Shown here piece after piece: positions 1 through 9,624 of a stretch of DNA of 64,000 nt; within the stretch, counting starts at the first letter, position 1, and every line of letters begins with the position of its first letter. This DNA is from PALSA-1004 sp963829085 (GTDB lineage: Bacteria > Pseudomonadota > Gammaproteobacteria > Burkholderiales > SG8-41). Location of the stretch: contig CAWHHJ010000016.1 in NCBI GenBank assembly GCA_963829085.1, forward strand, positions 186,001 through 250,000, in the 5' to 3' direction. The notes beneath the pieces were generated by a model. That model searched no databases. It had not been told where the DNA came from and saw only the letters and a program-made list of their open reading frames with translations. The position numbers and the translations under genes were made by a program.

Positions 1-485
1 TGAGCATGAGCCATCCGCAGGCGGCAGCCGCGCTCCTGTCCGGCGGCACGGAGATAACCGCCCACTTCACCAATTCCCCGTTTCAGGAACAGGAACTGCA
101 GGACACGCGCGTTCGCCGCATTCTCAACTCATATGACGTCCTGGGTGGTCCCGCGACGCTGAATTCCCTGTATGCGGCAGCAAAATTTCGCGTAGAAAAT
201 CCGCGGGTATATGCAGCGGTGGTCGGCGCCTTGCGCGAGGCGATGACAATTATCAATGGCGATAAAGCGGCAGCGGCCAAGCTTTATGTCGAGGAAGAGA
301 AATCGAAACTTTCTCCCGAGGCAGTGCACAAGATCATCAGCGACCCGCAGTTTATCTTCACCGTGGCGCCGCAGGGATTCATGAAGTTCGCGGACTTCAT
401 GCATAAGACGGACGCGCTCAAAATAAAACCGGCCAGTTGGCGTGACGTCTTCTTTCCGGAATTACACAGCGAAGATGGAAGCTGA
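1..485 (+). CDS. ABC transporter substrate-binding protein, C-terminal part (5' end outside window)
   Basis: The reading frame is open to the window edge, so the N-terminus and signal peptide are missing. The visible ~160 residues match the C-terminal half of SsuA/TauA/THI5-like (NMT1-type) periplasmic binding proteins. An early stretch reading ALLSGGTEITAHF is the typical segment in which the ligand-binding lobe returns, and a helical C-terminus follows, ending in a WRDVFFPE motif. Such proteins deliver sulfonates, nitrate, pyrimidines or related small organic anions to an ABC permease and ATPase, which would lie upstream of the window. The convergent TauD-type dioxygenase next door makes a sulfonate or similar ligand possible, but this is inference. 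Substrate cannot be read from the fragment. Confidence 0.75.
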   Translation, partial: SMSHPQAAAALLSGGTEITAHFTNSPFQEQELQDTRVRRILNSYDVLGGPATLNSLYAAAKFRVENPRVYAAVVGALREAMTIINGDKAAAAKLYVEEEKSKLSPEAVHKIISDPQFIFTVAPQGFMKFADFMHKTDALKIKPASWRDVFFPELHSEDGS

Positions 486-532
486 CTATCGCTTCACGCA
501 ATCATGCGACACGTGCAACCGTCGCCCCACGG

Positions 533-1387
533 TCAGTACGGTGCGTCACCGGCGATCGTCGTGCGATGCATATGCCTGCGCACCGAAAAATCATAATCTG
601 CGAGCGCGTAGTGCATGGCGCAACGGTTGTCCCAGAATACGAGGTCATGCACTTTCCATTTGTGCCGATAGATAAATTCAGGCCGCGTTGAATGACGGAA
701 CAAAAAATCCAGTATCGGCTGGCTTTCTTCGCGCGGCATATCGACGATACCGGTCGTAAAGCCGGGATTCACGTAAAGCGCTTTGCGGCCGGTTACGGGA
801 TGAGTGCGCACAAGGGGATGCTCGACGGGCGGCGTCCGCGAGCGTTGCTCCGCTGTCAGCGGCGGGCGTTCCTTGAGATGAGCGAAGTAAGTGTCGTAGG
901 CGTGACTGTAGTCGTGGACCGCCTTCACACTGCCCAGAAATTTCTTCAAAGTGTCGGATAGCGTGTCATAAGCGAGATAAAGATTCGCCCACATCGTGTC
1001 GCCGCCGACGTCCGGCATCTCATGGCAGAGCAGCAATGACCCCATGGAGGGCTTTTGCATATACGACAGATCCGAATGCCAGTATTGACCGGCGTAGACG
1101 GCGCCCTTCAGTTTGCCGTCTTCTTTGACGTTCGAGACCACAAAGATCTCGGGATGACCCGGCAGGCCGAAATCCGCTACGACATGTGCTTCCAGCGGCC
1201 CAAAATGTTTGCTGAAGGCAATGTGCTGCGTCGGCGTGATGTCGGCGTCGCGAAAAACCAGCACGCAGTTCTCAGCTAGCGCCTCATGGATATGTGTCAC
1301 GTCGTCGGCCGCGACGGGACGGGTGAAATCAACGCCGAGCACCTCTGCACCGCAGGCGGCGGACAGGCGGTGAACGGTCAGTGGCAT
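533..1387 (-). CDS. TauD/TfdA-family Fe(II)/2-oxoglutarate dioxygenase
   Basis: This is a 284-residue protein of normal length for the family. The metal-binding facial triad is visible: His104 and Asp106 in the motif QYWHSDLSY, and distal His259 in WDNRCAMH. Arg270 in the following SVRRHMHR segment is the expected 2-oxoglutarate anchor. These cytosolic enzymes hydroxylate a substrate such as taurine, an aryloxyacetate or an alkyl sulfate, coupled to 2-oxoglutarate decarboxylation. The gene is convergent with the truncated ABC binding protein and divergent from the isomerase gene, with about 100 bases between the two starts. An AGGAGACAAC-like ribosome site precedes the ATG on the minus strand. 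The substrate is not identifiable from sequence alone. Confidence 0.88.
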   Translation of the reverse strand: MPLTVHRLSAACGAEVLGVDFTRPVAADDVTHIHEALAENCVLVFRDADITPTQHIAFSKHFGPLEAHVVADFGLPGHPEIFVVSNVKEDGKLKGAVYAGQYWHSDLSYMQKPSMGSLLLCHEMPDVGGDTMWANLYLAYDTLSDTLKKFLGSVKAVHDYSHAYDTYFAHLKERPPLTAEQRSRTPPVEHPLVRTHPVTGRKALYVNPGFTTGIVDMPREESQPILDFLFRHSTRPEFIYRHKWKVHDLVFWDNRCAMHYALADYDFSVRRHMHRTTIAGDAPY

Positions 1388-1485
1388 TAGAGTTGTCTCC
1401 TCGATTGAATCGATTATAGGGCGCGTCGCAAGAGAGTGTCGAACCGGAGCGGGCGCGCATTTCTCTTTCGCTCACCAGGAATCTA

Positions 1486-2094
1486 ATGAAGCAGATCGAC
1501 TGCTTTTATACGTTGTCTTCGCCATGGGCCTATTTCGCGGGCCCGCGACTCACTGAGCTCGCAAACAAGCATGGCGCAGATGTGGTGCTGCGACCGTACG
1601 ATTTTTTGAAAGTAGTACCGCTGACGGGCGGCATTCCGCTGCGCACGCGCCCGCAGCCGCGGCAGCATTATCACGCGATCGAGCTTGACCGCTGGCGCTC
1701 ATTTCTCGGCATGCCGCTCAATCTCAAGCCGCGGTTCTATCCACCCGATAACGGACCGGCGACGCATGCCGTGATCGCATCAAAGCAGGCCGGACTCGAC
1801 GCCATGCGGCTGTCACACGCCATACTGCGTGCGTTGTGGGCGGAGGAGCGCAACACCGCTGATCAGACGACACTGATTGCGATCGCTGATGAGTGTGGGA
1901 TCGACGGTCGCGAACTCTTTGCGTCGCAAACCGGGTTGCCGGTTCGCGCAGAGTTCGCTGACAATTCGGCCGATGCGATTGCCCGCGGCGTATTCGGCTC
2001 GCCGACGTACTTCTTTCGTGACGTGCCTTATTGGGGACAGGACAGGCTCGACTTTCTCGATCGTGCGCTGGCCAATGACGCGCCGCACGTTTGA
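1486..2094 (+). CDS. 2-hydroxychromene-2-carboxylate isomerase-like (DsbA-fold) protein
   Basis: The 202-residue protein has the DsbA/GST-kappa thioredoxin fold of the NahD family. The N-terminal motif FYTLSSPWAYFAGPRL carries the Ser-Ser-Pro-Trp that replaces the CxxC of oxidoreductases, with Ser11 or Ser12 as the glutathione-contacting residue. The C-terminal part has the typical VFGSPTYF segment holding the cis-proline, followed by FWGQDRL-type residues (here YWGQDRLDFLDRAL). NahD homologues isomerise 2-hydroxychromene-2-carboxylate in naphthalene degradation, but many relatives act in other aromatic or glutathione-dependent steps. There is no aromatic pathway around it here, so the specific reaction is uncertain. 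Confidence 0.85.
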   Translation: MKQIDCFYTLSSPWAYFAGPRLTELANKHGADVVLRPYDFLKVVPLTGGIPLRTRPQPRQHYHAIELDRWRSFLGMPLNLKPRFYPPDNGPATHAVIASKQAGLDAMRLSHAILRALWAEERNTADQTTLIAIADECGIDGRELFASQTGLPVRAEFADNSADAIARGVFGSPTYFFRDVPYWGQDRLDFLDRALANDAPHV

Positions 2095-2197
2095 CACCTG
2101 CCGGCGGGCGGATAGAGAATTACTGCAGCGTCACTTGCTTGAACCCCGGGCATCTGCGGACGCGTTTTTTGGTATTCAAACTCACTGGAGGTGACCC

Positions 2198-3701
2198 ATG
2201 CTTAGCCCCGAAGAGCTTGCGCAAACATTGCCGGCAGAGAGTTCATCATTCGCGTCCCCTGTGCCGGCGCAGATCGTGTCGAACGATGAATACATGCCTT
2301 CGCCACAAACGGCTAAGCAAAAAGAGTACGAGGCGCGCATAAAGGCGCTTGGTTCGGAGCTGGCCAAGAAGCAGGGCACGACGCGGCGGGCTTTCTTCAA
2401 GACGGCTGCCGGCATGGCTGCCTCGTACCTTGCGATGAACGATACCTACGGCCCGGTCTTCGGCGTATCGCGCGCGGAGGCGGCGACGCCTGAGATGGCG
2501 GATGAGCGTGCGAAGAGCCTCAAAGGCCAGTTCATCATGGACATGCACACGCACTTCCTGCGCGACGACACGAAGATCATGGGCTTTGTGGCGCAGCGTG
2601 CGGCGGTCGGTAAAGCGGGATGGAATCCGGAGCTCGTCGGCAAAGAGCAAACCATCGAAGAGCTGAAGTTCGCAAATTATTTCAAAGAAGTTTACATGGA
2701 CAGCGACACCAAAGTCGCTTGCATCACCGGTGCCCCCTCGGAAATTCCTGCCGACTGGTTCCTCACCAACGAAATGAAAGCGGAGGCGCGCGCCAAGATC
2801 AATAAGGAAGCCGGTACTCGACGTGCGCTCGCGCATGCGATTTTCACGCCGGGATATGACGGCTGGATGGAACAGGTCGATCACGCAATCAAAGACCTAA
2901 AGCCCGACTCTATGAAGGGCTACACCATCGGCGACAATTCGCATAAGGACCTCTCCAAGCATCCCTGGCGGCTTGATGACGAAAAGCTTGTTTATCCCGC
3001 GTACGAGAAGTTTCTGAAGGCCGGTCTCAAAAACGTCTGCATACATAAAGGCCTATTCCCGCCGTCCGTGGAAAAGCAGTTTCCAAATCTCGTGGCGTAT
3101 TCGGATGTGCGTGACGTCGCCAAAGCAGCCAAGGACTGGCCGCAACTGAATTTCATCATTTACCACTCGGCTTATCGCTGGGCCGGCGGCGGCAAGCCCG
3201 AAGATGCCTGGGAGCAATTTCAGAAAACCGGTCGCATCGAATGGGTCTCCGATCTAGCTGAGATACCTTCGAAGTACGGCGTGACCAATGTGTACGGCGA
3301 TCTCGGTCAGATATTCGCGTGGACGGTAGTTGCAGAGCCTCGTCTAGGTGCAGCCGTCATGGGCATTCTAGGTAAGGGTCTTGGCTACGATCACGTCGTG
3401 TGGGGTACCGATGCAGTATGGACAGGTGCGCCCCAATGGCAGATCGAGGGATTGCGGCGCCTTGAAATTCCGGAAGACATGCAGAAAAAGTATGGTTTCA
3501 AGCCGCTGGGAGCAGCGCCGGACAGCCCGATCAAGAACGCGATTTTCGGCGGCAACAACGCAAGACTCTACAACTACACCGCACAGCAGCGTTCCGCACT
3601 TGAGGGTGATCGTTTCGCGCAAATCAAAGAAACTGTACGAAAAATACGGAGAAGGGCGCACCAACATGCGCTATGGCTACGTATCCAAGCCTGTCGCTTG
3701 A
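2198..3701 (+). CDS. Tat-exported amidohydrolase-family protein (frameshifted near its C-terminus)
   Basis: The start is preceded by a clear GGAGG site at 2187-2191. The protein opens with about 60 polar residues, then a twin-arginine signal (TTRRAFFKTAAG, Arg63-Arg64) and an Ala-rich cleavage region. The mature part begins with the metal-binding MDMHTHF motif (His117, His119) of amidohydrolase_2-type TIM barrels, and it carries the later FIIYHSAYRW and GTDAVWTGAPQWQIE segments of the same fold. An extra A in the run at 3626-3628 throws the frame out. Without it the protein ends YGEGRTNMRYGYVSKPVA at 3701, as expected for the family. In the sequence as given, the frame runs on to 3766 through a terminator hairpin. 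The likely role is hydrolysis or decarboxylation in the periplasm; substrate unknown. Confidence 0.8.
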
Positions 3702-3721
3702 GCAAACCGCGGCACGGCGCA

Positions 3722-3748
3722 ACGGCGGCCCGTGCGGCCGCCGTTTTT
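3722..3748 (+). terminator. Rho-independent terminator after the amidohydrolase gene
   Basis: A perfect 9-bp GC-rich stem (ACGGCGGCC / GGCCGCCGT, arms 3722-3730 and 3736-3744) with a 5-base loop is followed by a T run. It lies 20 bases after the stop at 3701 that becomes the true end once the frameshift is corrected, and inside the uncorrected reading frame. It therefore supports 3701 as the genuine end. Confidence 0.85.
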
Positions 3749-4131
3749 GCTCGGGCCTCTCGCTGATTCCATGTGAGTAGAGTCCACGGTTAACGTGCTT
3801 ATTGTTTTTTTTCGCTAGTCCGAAATGTCGCGCGCGACGTCTTTATATTCTTCGCAACGCGGTTCGCAAATTAATGCAGCGCGGCGAGATGTTGCTCTGG
3901 TTTTGGCAGCATATGTGTCACCGAAACCGCTTCCCCAACATGGTCCTGCACTCCGCGATCGCGCGGACCTATTGCCAGCGTTCGTTTGTGTTTGTTGAAC
4001 GCTTCGCCGAAATCGCCGGGTCAGTGAGCCCTGTATCGCTTCGATCGCCAACGTCGATATGATCCAACGGGAAGGTTGCTGACGGTACCGCACCGGTGTA
4101 GCCTATCCATTCTGGTTCCAGGATTTTTTGT
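3749..4131. other. Intergenic stretch without a recognisable gene
   Basis: About 380 bases lie between the terminator and the small secreted protein. Short open frames on both strands lack ribosome sites and family-like sequence. No RNA gene, repeat or clear promoter was recognised. The part around 4040-4130 must hold the promoter of the next gene. Confidence 0.5.
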
Positions 4132-4581
4132 ATGCCAAAGAAACGTAACAATCATATCGGCGTCCTTTTCGCCGTTGGCATGTACCTGGTCGCGCCGGTG
4201 TCCAGCGCCGCTGATGAAACCTCCGTCGATAAGCCGCGAGTAGTCATCCTGTGCCCGGAATGCGGAATCGTTTCCAACATCCGGCGCATCGAACGGCCAG
4301 TCAGCCCCGAGCGCAATACGCTCCCCAGCATTTCGTCCGCGCCAAGAGCGGGTGGCATGGGCAGTGAAACGCAGGCCGTGCCGCTGTTCAGTATCGGCCG
4401 CAGCGGCGCACAGCGCGTGCAGCGCGAACCCGCGACCCGTCCGGTATGGGAAATCACCGTGCGCTACGACAACGGCCAGTTCGGGTTCGTCACCCAGGAT
4501 TCGGAACCGGAGTTAAGAATCAACGATCGGGTGCGCCACGTGGAGAATACATTGGAGCCGGTGATCGTGCCGGCGAGATAA
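4132..4581 (+). CDS. Small secreted protein with CxxC motif and SlyB-like C-terminal tail
   Basis: The 149-residue protein starts with a classical signal peptide (basic MPKKRNNH, hydrophobic core, cleavage after PVSSA). The mature part has one CPECGIVSNIRRIE motif near residue 43. In related betaproteobacterial outer-membrane proteins a similar 'CxxCGxVxxI' segment precedes a glycine-zipper. Here the zipper is replaced by a polar, proline-rich linker. The last 60 residues (WEITVRYDNGQFGFVTQ, then DRVRHVEN) match the beta-strand tail of SlyB / 17 kDa-antigen-like proteins. It is likely periplasmic or envelope-associated. The gene is alone between a terminator and tRNA-Thr. The exact function is unknown. 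Confidence 0.6.
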   Translation: MPKKRNNHIGVLFAVGMYLVAPVSSAADETSVDKPRVVILCPECGIVSNIRRIERPVSPERNTLPSISSAPRAGGMGSETQAVPLFSIGRSGAQRVQREPATRPVWEITVRYDNGQFGFVTQDSEPELRINDRVRHVENTLEPVIVPAR

Positions 4582-4724
4582 CGTGTACGTGCGCAGTGTT
4601 TAGCATGAATGCCGTGCAGGTCTGCGGATTTAACGAGTCAGCCTAGGCGGGCTGTGCCATCTTCGCGCAAGCGCTATACCACTTGGATGATCATCGCCGC
4701 GCGATTATGCGAAAATCGGTGCGT

Positions 4725-4799
4725 GCCGCTTTAGCTCAGTGGTAGAGCAACCGCCTTGTAAGCGGTAGGTCGTCTGTTCAATCCAGACAAGCGGCACCA
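4725..4799 (+). tRNA. tRNA-Thr (anticodon TGT)
   Basis: The sequence folds into a complete cloverleaf. The acceptor stem is GCCGCTT (4725-4731) with AAGCGGC (4789-4795). The D-arm is TAGCTCAGTGGTAGAGC, and the anticodon stem CCGCC/..GGCGG-type pairing frames the loop CTTGTAA, giving anticodon TGT for threonine ACA codons. The T-arm loop reads TTCAATC. The discriminator A and CCA end are encoded (4796-4799). No integrase or duplicated tRNA end is nearby, so there is no sign of an integration site. Confidence 0.95.
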
Positions 4800-4867
4800 C
4801 TGTTCACTGACGGATCGCGGTGGCGGCGGCAAGCGATTGATTCAATCTTTTGGATTCGGGAGGATTC

Positions 4868-5719
4868 TTGAAGAATATCGCACTGATTGCGCTCATGGCC
4901 TGCGTTTGCACTGCTTCATTCGCGGCAGAGCCGCAAGGTACGCTTAAAAAAATCCGCGCCAGTAAAACACTAACGCTCGGCTATAGCGAATCGGCGGTGC
5001 CATTCTCGTTTGTCGGGAACGACAATCGGCCGCAGGGGTACACCGTTGATTTGTGCAAGCGTGTCGCCGAAGGGATACAACAGCAGTTGCAACTCAGCGA
5101 CCTCAATATCAAGTGGGTCAAGGTCGACGTCAATACACGCATTCCCGCGGTCATGAAAGGTGACGTCGACATTGAGTGTGGCTCAACCACTCACACTTTA
5201 AGCCGGCAGGAGAAAGTCGACTTCAGCAGCATGACATTCGTCGACGGCGGCAGCTATATCAGCAAGGCGCGAGCCAAGCTAGGCTCGATCAAGGACCTGG
5301 CAGGAAAGCGTGTGAGTGTGATCCCCGGCACGACCACCGAGAAAGTACTCAAGGGCGCGCTCGACGCCGCGCAGGTTACGGCCGAGATCCTTCCCGTGCG
5401 CACGCATGCCGATGGCTTCTCCGCCTTGCGCGATGACAAGATCGATGCGTATGCCTCCGATCGCCTCATTCTTGTTGGCCTCGCGCTGAGCGGGATTGAC
5501 GCGGCGTCTTACCGGCTCAGCGACGAAATGTTCTCGTATGAGCCGTACGCCTTGATGATGCGGCGCGACGCCGATTTCAAAGTAGCCGTGGACCGAGAGC
5601 TGGCGCGCCTGTACCGCAGCGGCGATATTTTGAACCTCTATGGAAGATGGTATGGTCCGCTGGGCGAACCCAGCACACTGCTGAAGGCCATGTACTTTCT
5701 GAATTCTATGCCTGAGTAA
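4868..5719 (+). CDS. Amino-acid-type ABC transporter substrate-binding protein
   Basis: The start was set at the TTG at 4868 because a GGGAGGA ribosome site lies just upstream (4858-4864) and the protein then begins with a good signal peptide (MKNIALIALMACVCTASFAAEP). The 283-residue protein has the SBP_bac_3 pattern: TLKKIRASKTLTLGYSESAVPFSF near the N-terminus, the GYTVDLCKRVAEGI segment, and a closing NLYGRWYG motif. It resembles glutamate/aspartate GltI-type proteins, which bind amino acids in the periplasm. No permease or ATPase genes follow, so it is an orphan here, or its partners are elsewhere. It sits directly after tRNA-Thr. Confidence 0.85.
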   Translation: MKNIALIALMACVCTASFAAEPQGTLKKIRASKTLTLGYSESAVPFSFVGNDNRPQGYTVDLCKRVAEGIQQQLQLSDLNIKWVKVDVNTRIPAVMKGDVDIECGSTTHTLSRQEKVDFSSMTFVDGGSYISKARAKLGSIKDLAGKRVSVIPGTTTEKVLKGALDAAQVTAEILPVRTHADGFSALRDDKIDAYASDRLILVGLALSGIDAASYRLSDEMFSYEPYALMMRRDADFKVAVDRELARLYRSGDILNLYGRWYGPLGEPSTLLKAMYFLNSMPE

Positions 5720-5989
5720 GTCGCTACAAATCACCCGGGCACCAACCGCACATCTCGCGGAAACCTGCCATAATCCCGCTCCGCGCATCGACCGGTCATC
5801 GGCCGCTTAGCCGCTGATCGTTGCGGCAAGCAGTAAATGAGCGCTCGAACGCGCGCTGAAATTTCCGGAACCTTGGGCGCTGTGGCCGGTCGATATGGCA
5901 GCTCGGGTGGGATTTTCCGAAGCAACCCCGGCAGGGCTTATAAAAGACGCGCTGACTATTGAAACAGTGAGCACGCTGGAGGGATTATT

Positions 5990-6948
5990 GTGATCAGAGT
6001 CGAACATCTCGTGAAGTCGTTCGGGACCAAGCTCGCCGTAGACGACGTTTCCTTCACGGTAGAACGCGGCGAGGTTCTGGGATTTCTCGGACCGAACGGC
6101 GCAGGCAAGTCCACGACGATGCGCATCATCACGGGATTCTATCCGCCGACATCCGGCCAGGTCAGCGTCGGCGGATTTGATATCGTGGAAAGCCCGATCC
6201 CGGCAAAGCGCCTGATCGGTTATCTCCCGGAGAATGCGCCCGGCTACGCGGACATGACGGTATACGGTTTCCTTGGATTCGCCGCCGAGCTGCGCGGTCT
6301 CAGAGGCAGCGCGAAAAAGCAGGCGATCCACCGGGCGGTCGACACCTGTTTCCTCGACAGCGTTTTGTATCAGACGATCGATACCTTATCGAAGGGCTAC
6401 AAACACCGCACGTGTCTGGCGCAATCGATCATTCACGATCCGGACATCCTCGTGCTCGATGAGCCGACCGACGGATTGGATCCCAATCAGAAACATGAAG
6501 TACGCGGCCTCATCAAGCGCATGGGCGAGAACAAAGCGATCGTATTTTCGACGCACATTCTCGAAGAAGTGGAGCTCGCGTGTTCCCGCGCGATCATCAT
6601 CGACCGCGGCAGAATCGTGGCTGCCGGCACACCCGAAGAGCTCAAAGGCCGCTCGCAGCTCGCCGGCGCAGTCCGCTTTACGACGCACAGCGCGAGTGCA
6701 GACGCGCTGAGACAAAAGCTTTCGCCGCTTGCGGCGCGCACTGAAGTGTTGGCGAGACGATCATGGCCGCGTCGTTATGCGCGCCTATCCTCGCGAGCGC
6801 CAGCGCGAATATGTCGCTGGTCGGCGGTGTCGCAGACCTGGCGCGGCGCGAGAACTGGACGCTCGATGAAATTCATGTCGAGGAAGGCCGCCTGGATGAA
6901 GTCTTCCGCTCGATAACACTGCCTGACACCGTGAAGGTGGCCGCATGA
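5990..6948 (+). CDS. ABC transporter ATP-binding protein, GldA-like (frameshifted)
   Basis: A GGAGGG site precedes the GTG start. The ATPase domain is complete: Walker A GPNGAGKST, a tightly conserved YRHR-like signature region (LSKGYKHRTCLAQ), Walker B ILVLDEPTDGLDPNQ, and the H-loop FSTHILEEVE. The degenerate signature LSKGYK is typical of this exporter class. The frame is lost around 6740-6762. The expected C-terminal tail (LARRENWTLDEIHVEEGRLD..) continues one frame over and stops at 6948. That stop overlaps the next ATG by the ATGA pattern, which supports 6948 as the true end. It energises the permease encoded next. In Bacteroidetes the GldA/F/G set serves gliding, but in proteobacteria the role is unknown. 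Confidence 0.82.
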
Positions 6949-7724
6949 ATACGGTAGCGATGCAAGGCACGGTGAAGAACATGAACGCCTGGACGAATAT
7001 CAAAGCGATCATGAAGCGCGAGCTGGGCGGCTATTTCACGTCGCCGGTCGCGTATGTTTTTTTGGTTATATTTTTACTGCTGACCGGTTTCTTCACCTTC
7101 ACCGTCGGAAATTTCTTCGAGCGCGGCGAAGCGTCGCTCGTGTCGTTCTTTACGTGGCATCCATGGCTTTATCTGTTCCTGGTACCTGCGGCCGGTATGC
7201 GTTTATGGTCGGAAGAGAGGCGTTTGGGTACGCTGGAGTTGCTGTTGACGATGCCGGTTACGACGTGGCAGGCGATCATCGGAAAATTTCTCGCGTCGTG
7301 GATCTTTCTGGTGCTGGCCCTCGCGTTGACATTCCCCGTGTGGATTACGGTGAATTGGCTTGGCAATCCCGATAACGGTGTGATCATGGCGGGTTACGTC
7401 GGCAGCGCGCTGCTCGCGGGTGCCTACCTCGCGATCAGTTGCATGACATCGGCGATGACGCGCAATCAGGTGATCAGTTTCATTGTCTCCGTAATGATCT
7501 GTCTTTTTCTCATACTCGCAGGTTTCACCCCGGTCACCGATCTTCTCGTGCGGTGGGCTAATCCGGTCTTCGTGCAAACCATCGCGTCGTTCAGCGTCAT
7601 GACGCACTTTGAAGGGTTCCAGCGCGGGGTCATCGACTTGCGTGACGTGGTGTTCTTTGCCTCGCTGATCGGATTTGCGCTGTTTACGACCGGCGTGGTC
7701 ATCCGCGGACATCGTGCAGGGTAA
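6945..7724 (+). CDS. ABC-2 type permease, GldF-like
   Basis: The 259-residue membrane protein has six hydrophobic segments (roughly residues 32-55, 70-85, 113-138, 145-170, 180-200, 230-255). The motif ITKRELGGYFTSPVAYVF, here IMKRELGGYFTSPVAYVF, is the amphipathic entry helix conserved in GldF-type permeases, and WSEERRLGTLELLLTMPV is the coupling region. Its start overlaps the stop of the ATPase gene by four bases. The GldG-like gene follows after six bases, so all are one operon. It forms the inner-membrane channel of the exporter. The frame is intact. Confidence 0.88.
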   Translation: MNTVAMQGTVKNMNAWTNIKAIMKRELGGYFTSPVAYVFLVIFLLLTGFFTFTVGNFFERGEASLVSFFTWHPWLYLFLVPAAGMRLWSEERRLGTLELLLTMPVTTWQAIIGKFLASWIFLVLALALTFPVWITVNWLGNPDNGVIMAGYVGSALLAGAYLAISCMTSAMTRNQVISFIVSVMICLFLILAGFTPVTDLLVRWANPVFVQTIASFSVMTHFEGFQRGVIDLRDVVFFASLIGFALFTTGVVIRGHRAG

Positions 7725-7730
7725 CAAATC

Positions 7731-9624
7731 ATGAACAGAAAACATCTCGCGACATTGTTCTATTCGGCGGGCGGCGTTATCGCGTTGGTCGTCATCCTGA
7801 TTGCGGTGAATTTTCTGCTCGGAACGCTGAACGCACGCGTCGACCTGACGCAGGGCAGCGTGTATACGCTCTCGCAAGGGCACGAAAGCGATCGTCAGCA
7901 AGCTCGAGGCGCCGGTAAAGATCCGTCTCTATTATTCGCAGGGCAGCAGTGTGGTGCCGGTCGGTTTGAAGACGTTCGCGAAGCGTGTCGAAGATCTGCT
8001 CAGTGAATTCGAGCGTGCCGGCAACGGCAAAGTGATCATTGAGAAGCTCAATCCCGAGCCCGATTCGGACGCGGAAGACTCGGCGGTTCTCGATGGTATC
8101 GAGGGGCAACTGACGAATACACAGGAGAAGTTTTACCTGGGCCTTGCGGTCAGTTTCCTCGATCAGAAAGCGGCATTGCCGGTGCTCGCACCGGATCGCG
8201 AGCAGCTTCTCGAATACGACATCACGCGGGCGATCACGCGCGTGGCGTCGCTTACCAAGCCGGTCGTGGGCATCATGAGCGCGCTGCCGGTGCTGGGACG
8301 TCCGCTGAACCCGATGACAAAGCAGCAGCCGACCGAGCCGTGGGCGCTCGCAAATGAATTGCAGAATATCTTCACGGTCAAGAAAGTCGATCTCAAAGCC
8401 GACAAGATTCCGGATGACATCAAGGTGCTGCTCGTCATCCATCCGCGGGACATCTCCGAAGAAAGCGAGTACGCGCTCGACCAGTTCATTCTGCGGGGCG
8501 GCAAGATGATTGCCTTTCTCGATTCGTACGCCTATTTCGACCAGCAGCCTGATATGCAGAATCCGTTGGGCGGCAACGCTGCCGGCCAGTCGACGTTTTA
8601 TCATCTGCTGAAACACTGGGGTTACGGCATGGAAATGGGCAAGGTCGCTGCCGATCTGACATATGCCAGCGGCGCCGGACCCCGCATTCTGCCGACGCTG
8701 TTATCGCTCAGCGGTGACGCGCTCAACAAAGAGGACGTCGTGGCGAGTCAGGTCGGCACGTTGCTGCTGCCGTTCGCAAGCGTCTTCACGGGAAAACCTG
8801 CGCAGGGTTTAACCCAGAATGTGCTGGTGCACACATCGCCGAACGCTATGCTTGCTGACCTCATCATTGCGACGCTGTCGGGCGAACCTTCGACGCGCGG
8901 TTTTCAGCCGGCCGGCAGCCCGTTCCCGCTGGCGATTCGTGTAACCGGTAAATTTACGACGGCATTCCCCGAGGGTAAGCCCAAACCGTATGCGCCGCCG
9001 CCGAAAGACGGCAAAGCACCGGCGCCGAAGGCCGAAGACACCGGTCCGCCTCAACTGAAAGAGTCGGCGCAGGAGAATTCGGTCGTGCTGGTATCGGACG
9101 TCGATATGCTTACCGACGGTGCTGCGGTCGAGATTCAAGAAGTGTTCGGCCAGCGTCTTGCAGTGCCGCGCAACGGCAATCTTAACTTTGCGCAAAGCCT
9201 GGTCGAGCAGGTGGCGGGAGATTTCGACTTGACGAAACTGCGCAGTCGCGCCGCTTTCACTCGACCGCTCACAGTCATTCAGCAAATGGAAGCGCGCGCT
9301 CAACAAAGCTACCTCGGCAAGATCAAGGAGCTCGAGGACAACCTGCAGACAGACGCAGGAAAGCTGGCCGCCTTCAAAGACTCGCGCGGGCGCGCAAGCC
9401 GCCACAATGTCTCGGAGCAGCAGACGGAAGTCGAGAACTTCAAGAAGAAGGCGATTGAGACGCGCCGCGATCTCAAGGAGCTGCGCAAGGATCTGCGCGT
9501 CGAGAGCGAGTCGCTGCAGTTCTCGGACGAAGCTCGTCAATATCGGGCTCGTGCCGCTGCTCGTCACGCTCATGGGGCTCGCGCTCGCACTCGCCCGCCG
9601 CCGCAGAACGGCAGCCGAAAATGA
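7731..9624 (+). pseudogene. GldG-like ABC exporter auxiliary protein (two or three frameshifts as sequenced)
   Basis: The N-terminus (MNRKHLATLFYSAGG, then a membrane segment and VDLTQGSVYTLSQG) is the normal start of the Gld auxiliary family. One extra G in the run near 7877-7879 breaks the frame. The next frame continues with GTKAIVSKLEAPVKIRLYYS and carries about 520 conserved residues, including LPVLAPDREQLLEYDITRAI and DQFILRGGKMIAFLD. A second indel near 9523-9528 puts the C-terminal membrane helix (TKLVNIGLVPLLVTLMGLA) in another frame. A third, in the AAAA run at 9617-9620, would restore the TGA that overlaps the next ATG. The large periplasmic domain probably handles the exported substrate. 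Conserved sequence in every frame suggests sequencing error, not decay. Confidence 0.75.

Noticed and set aside
4725..4799. tRNA-Thr as an integration site for a mobile element
   Set aside because: There is no integrase, no repeated 3' tRNA end and no change in base composition downstream.
8809..9573. 254-codon minus-strand frame inside the GldG-like gene
   Set aside because: The plus-strand sequence is clearly GldG-like and broken only by single-base indels. The minus frame has no recognisable domain.
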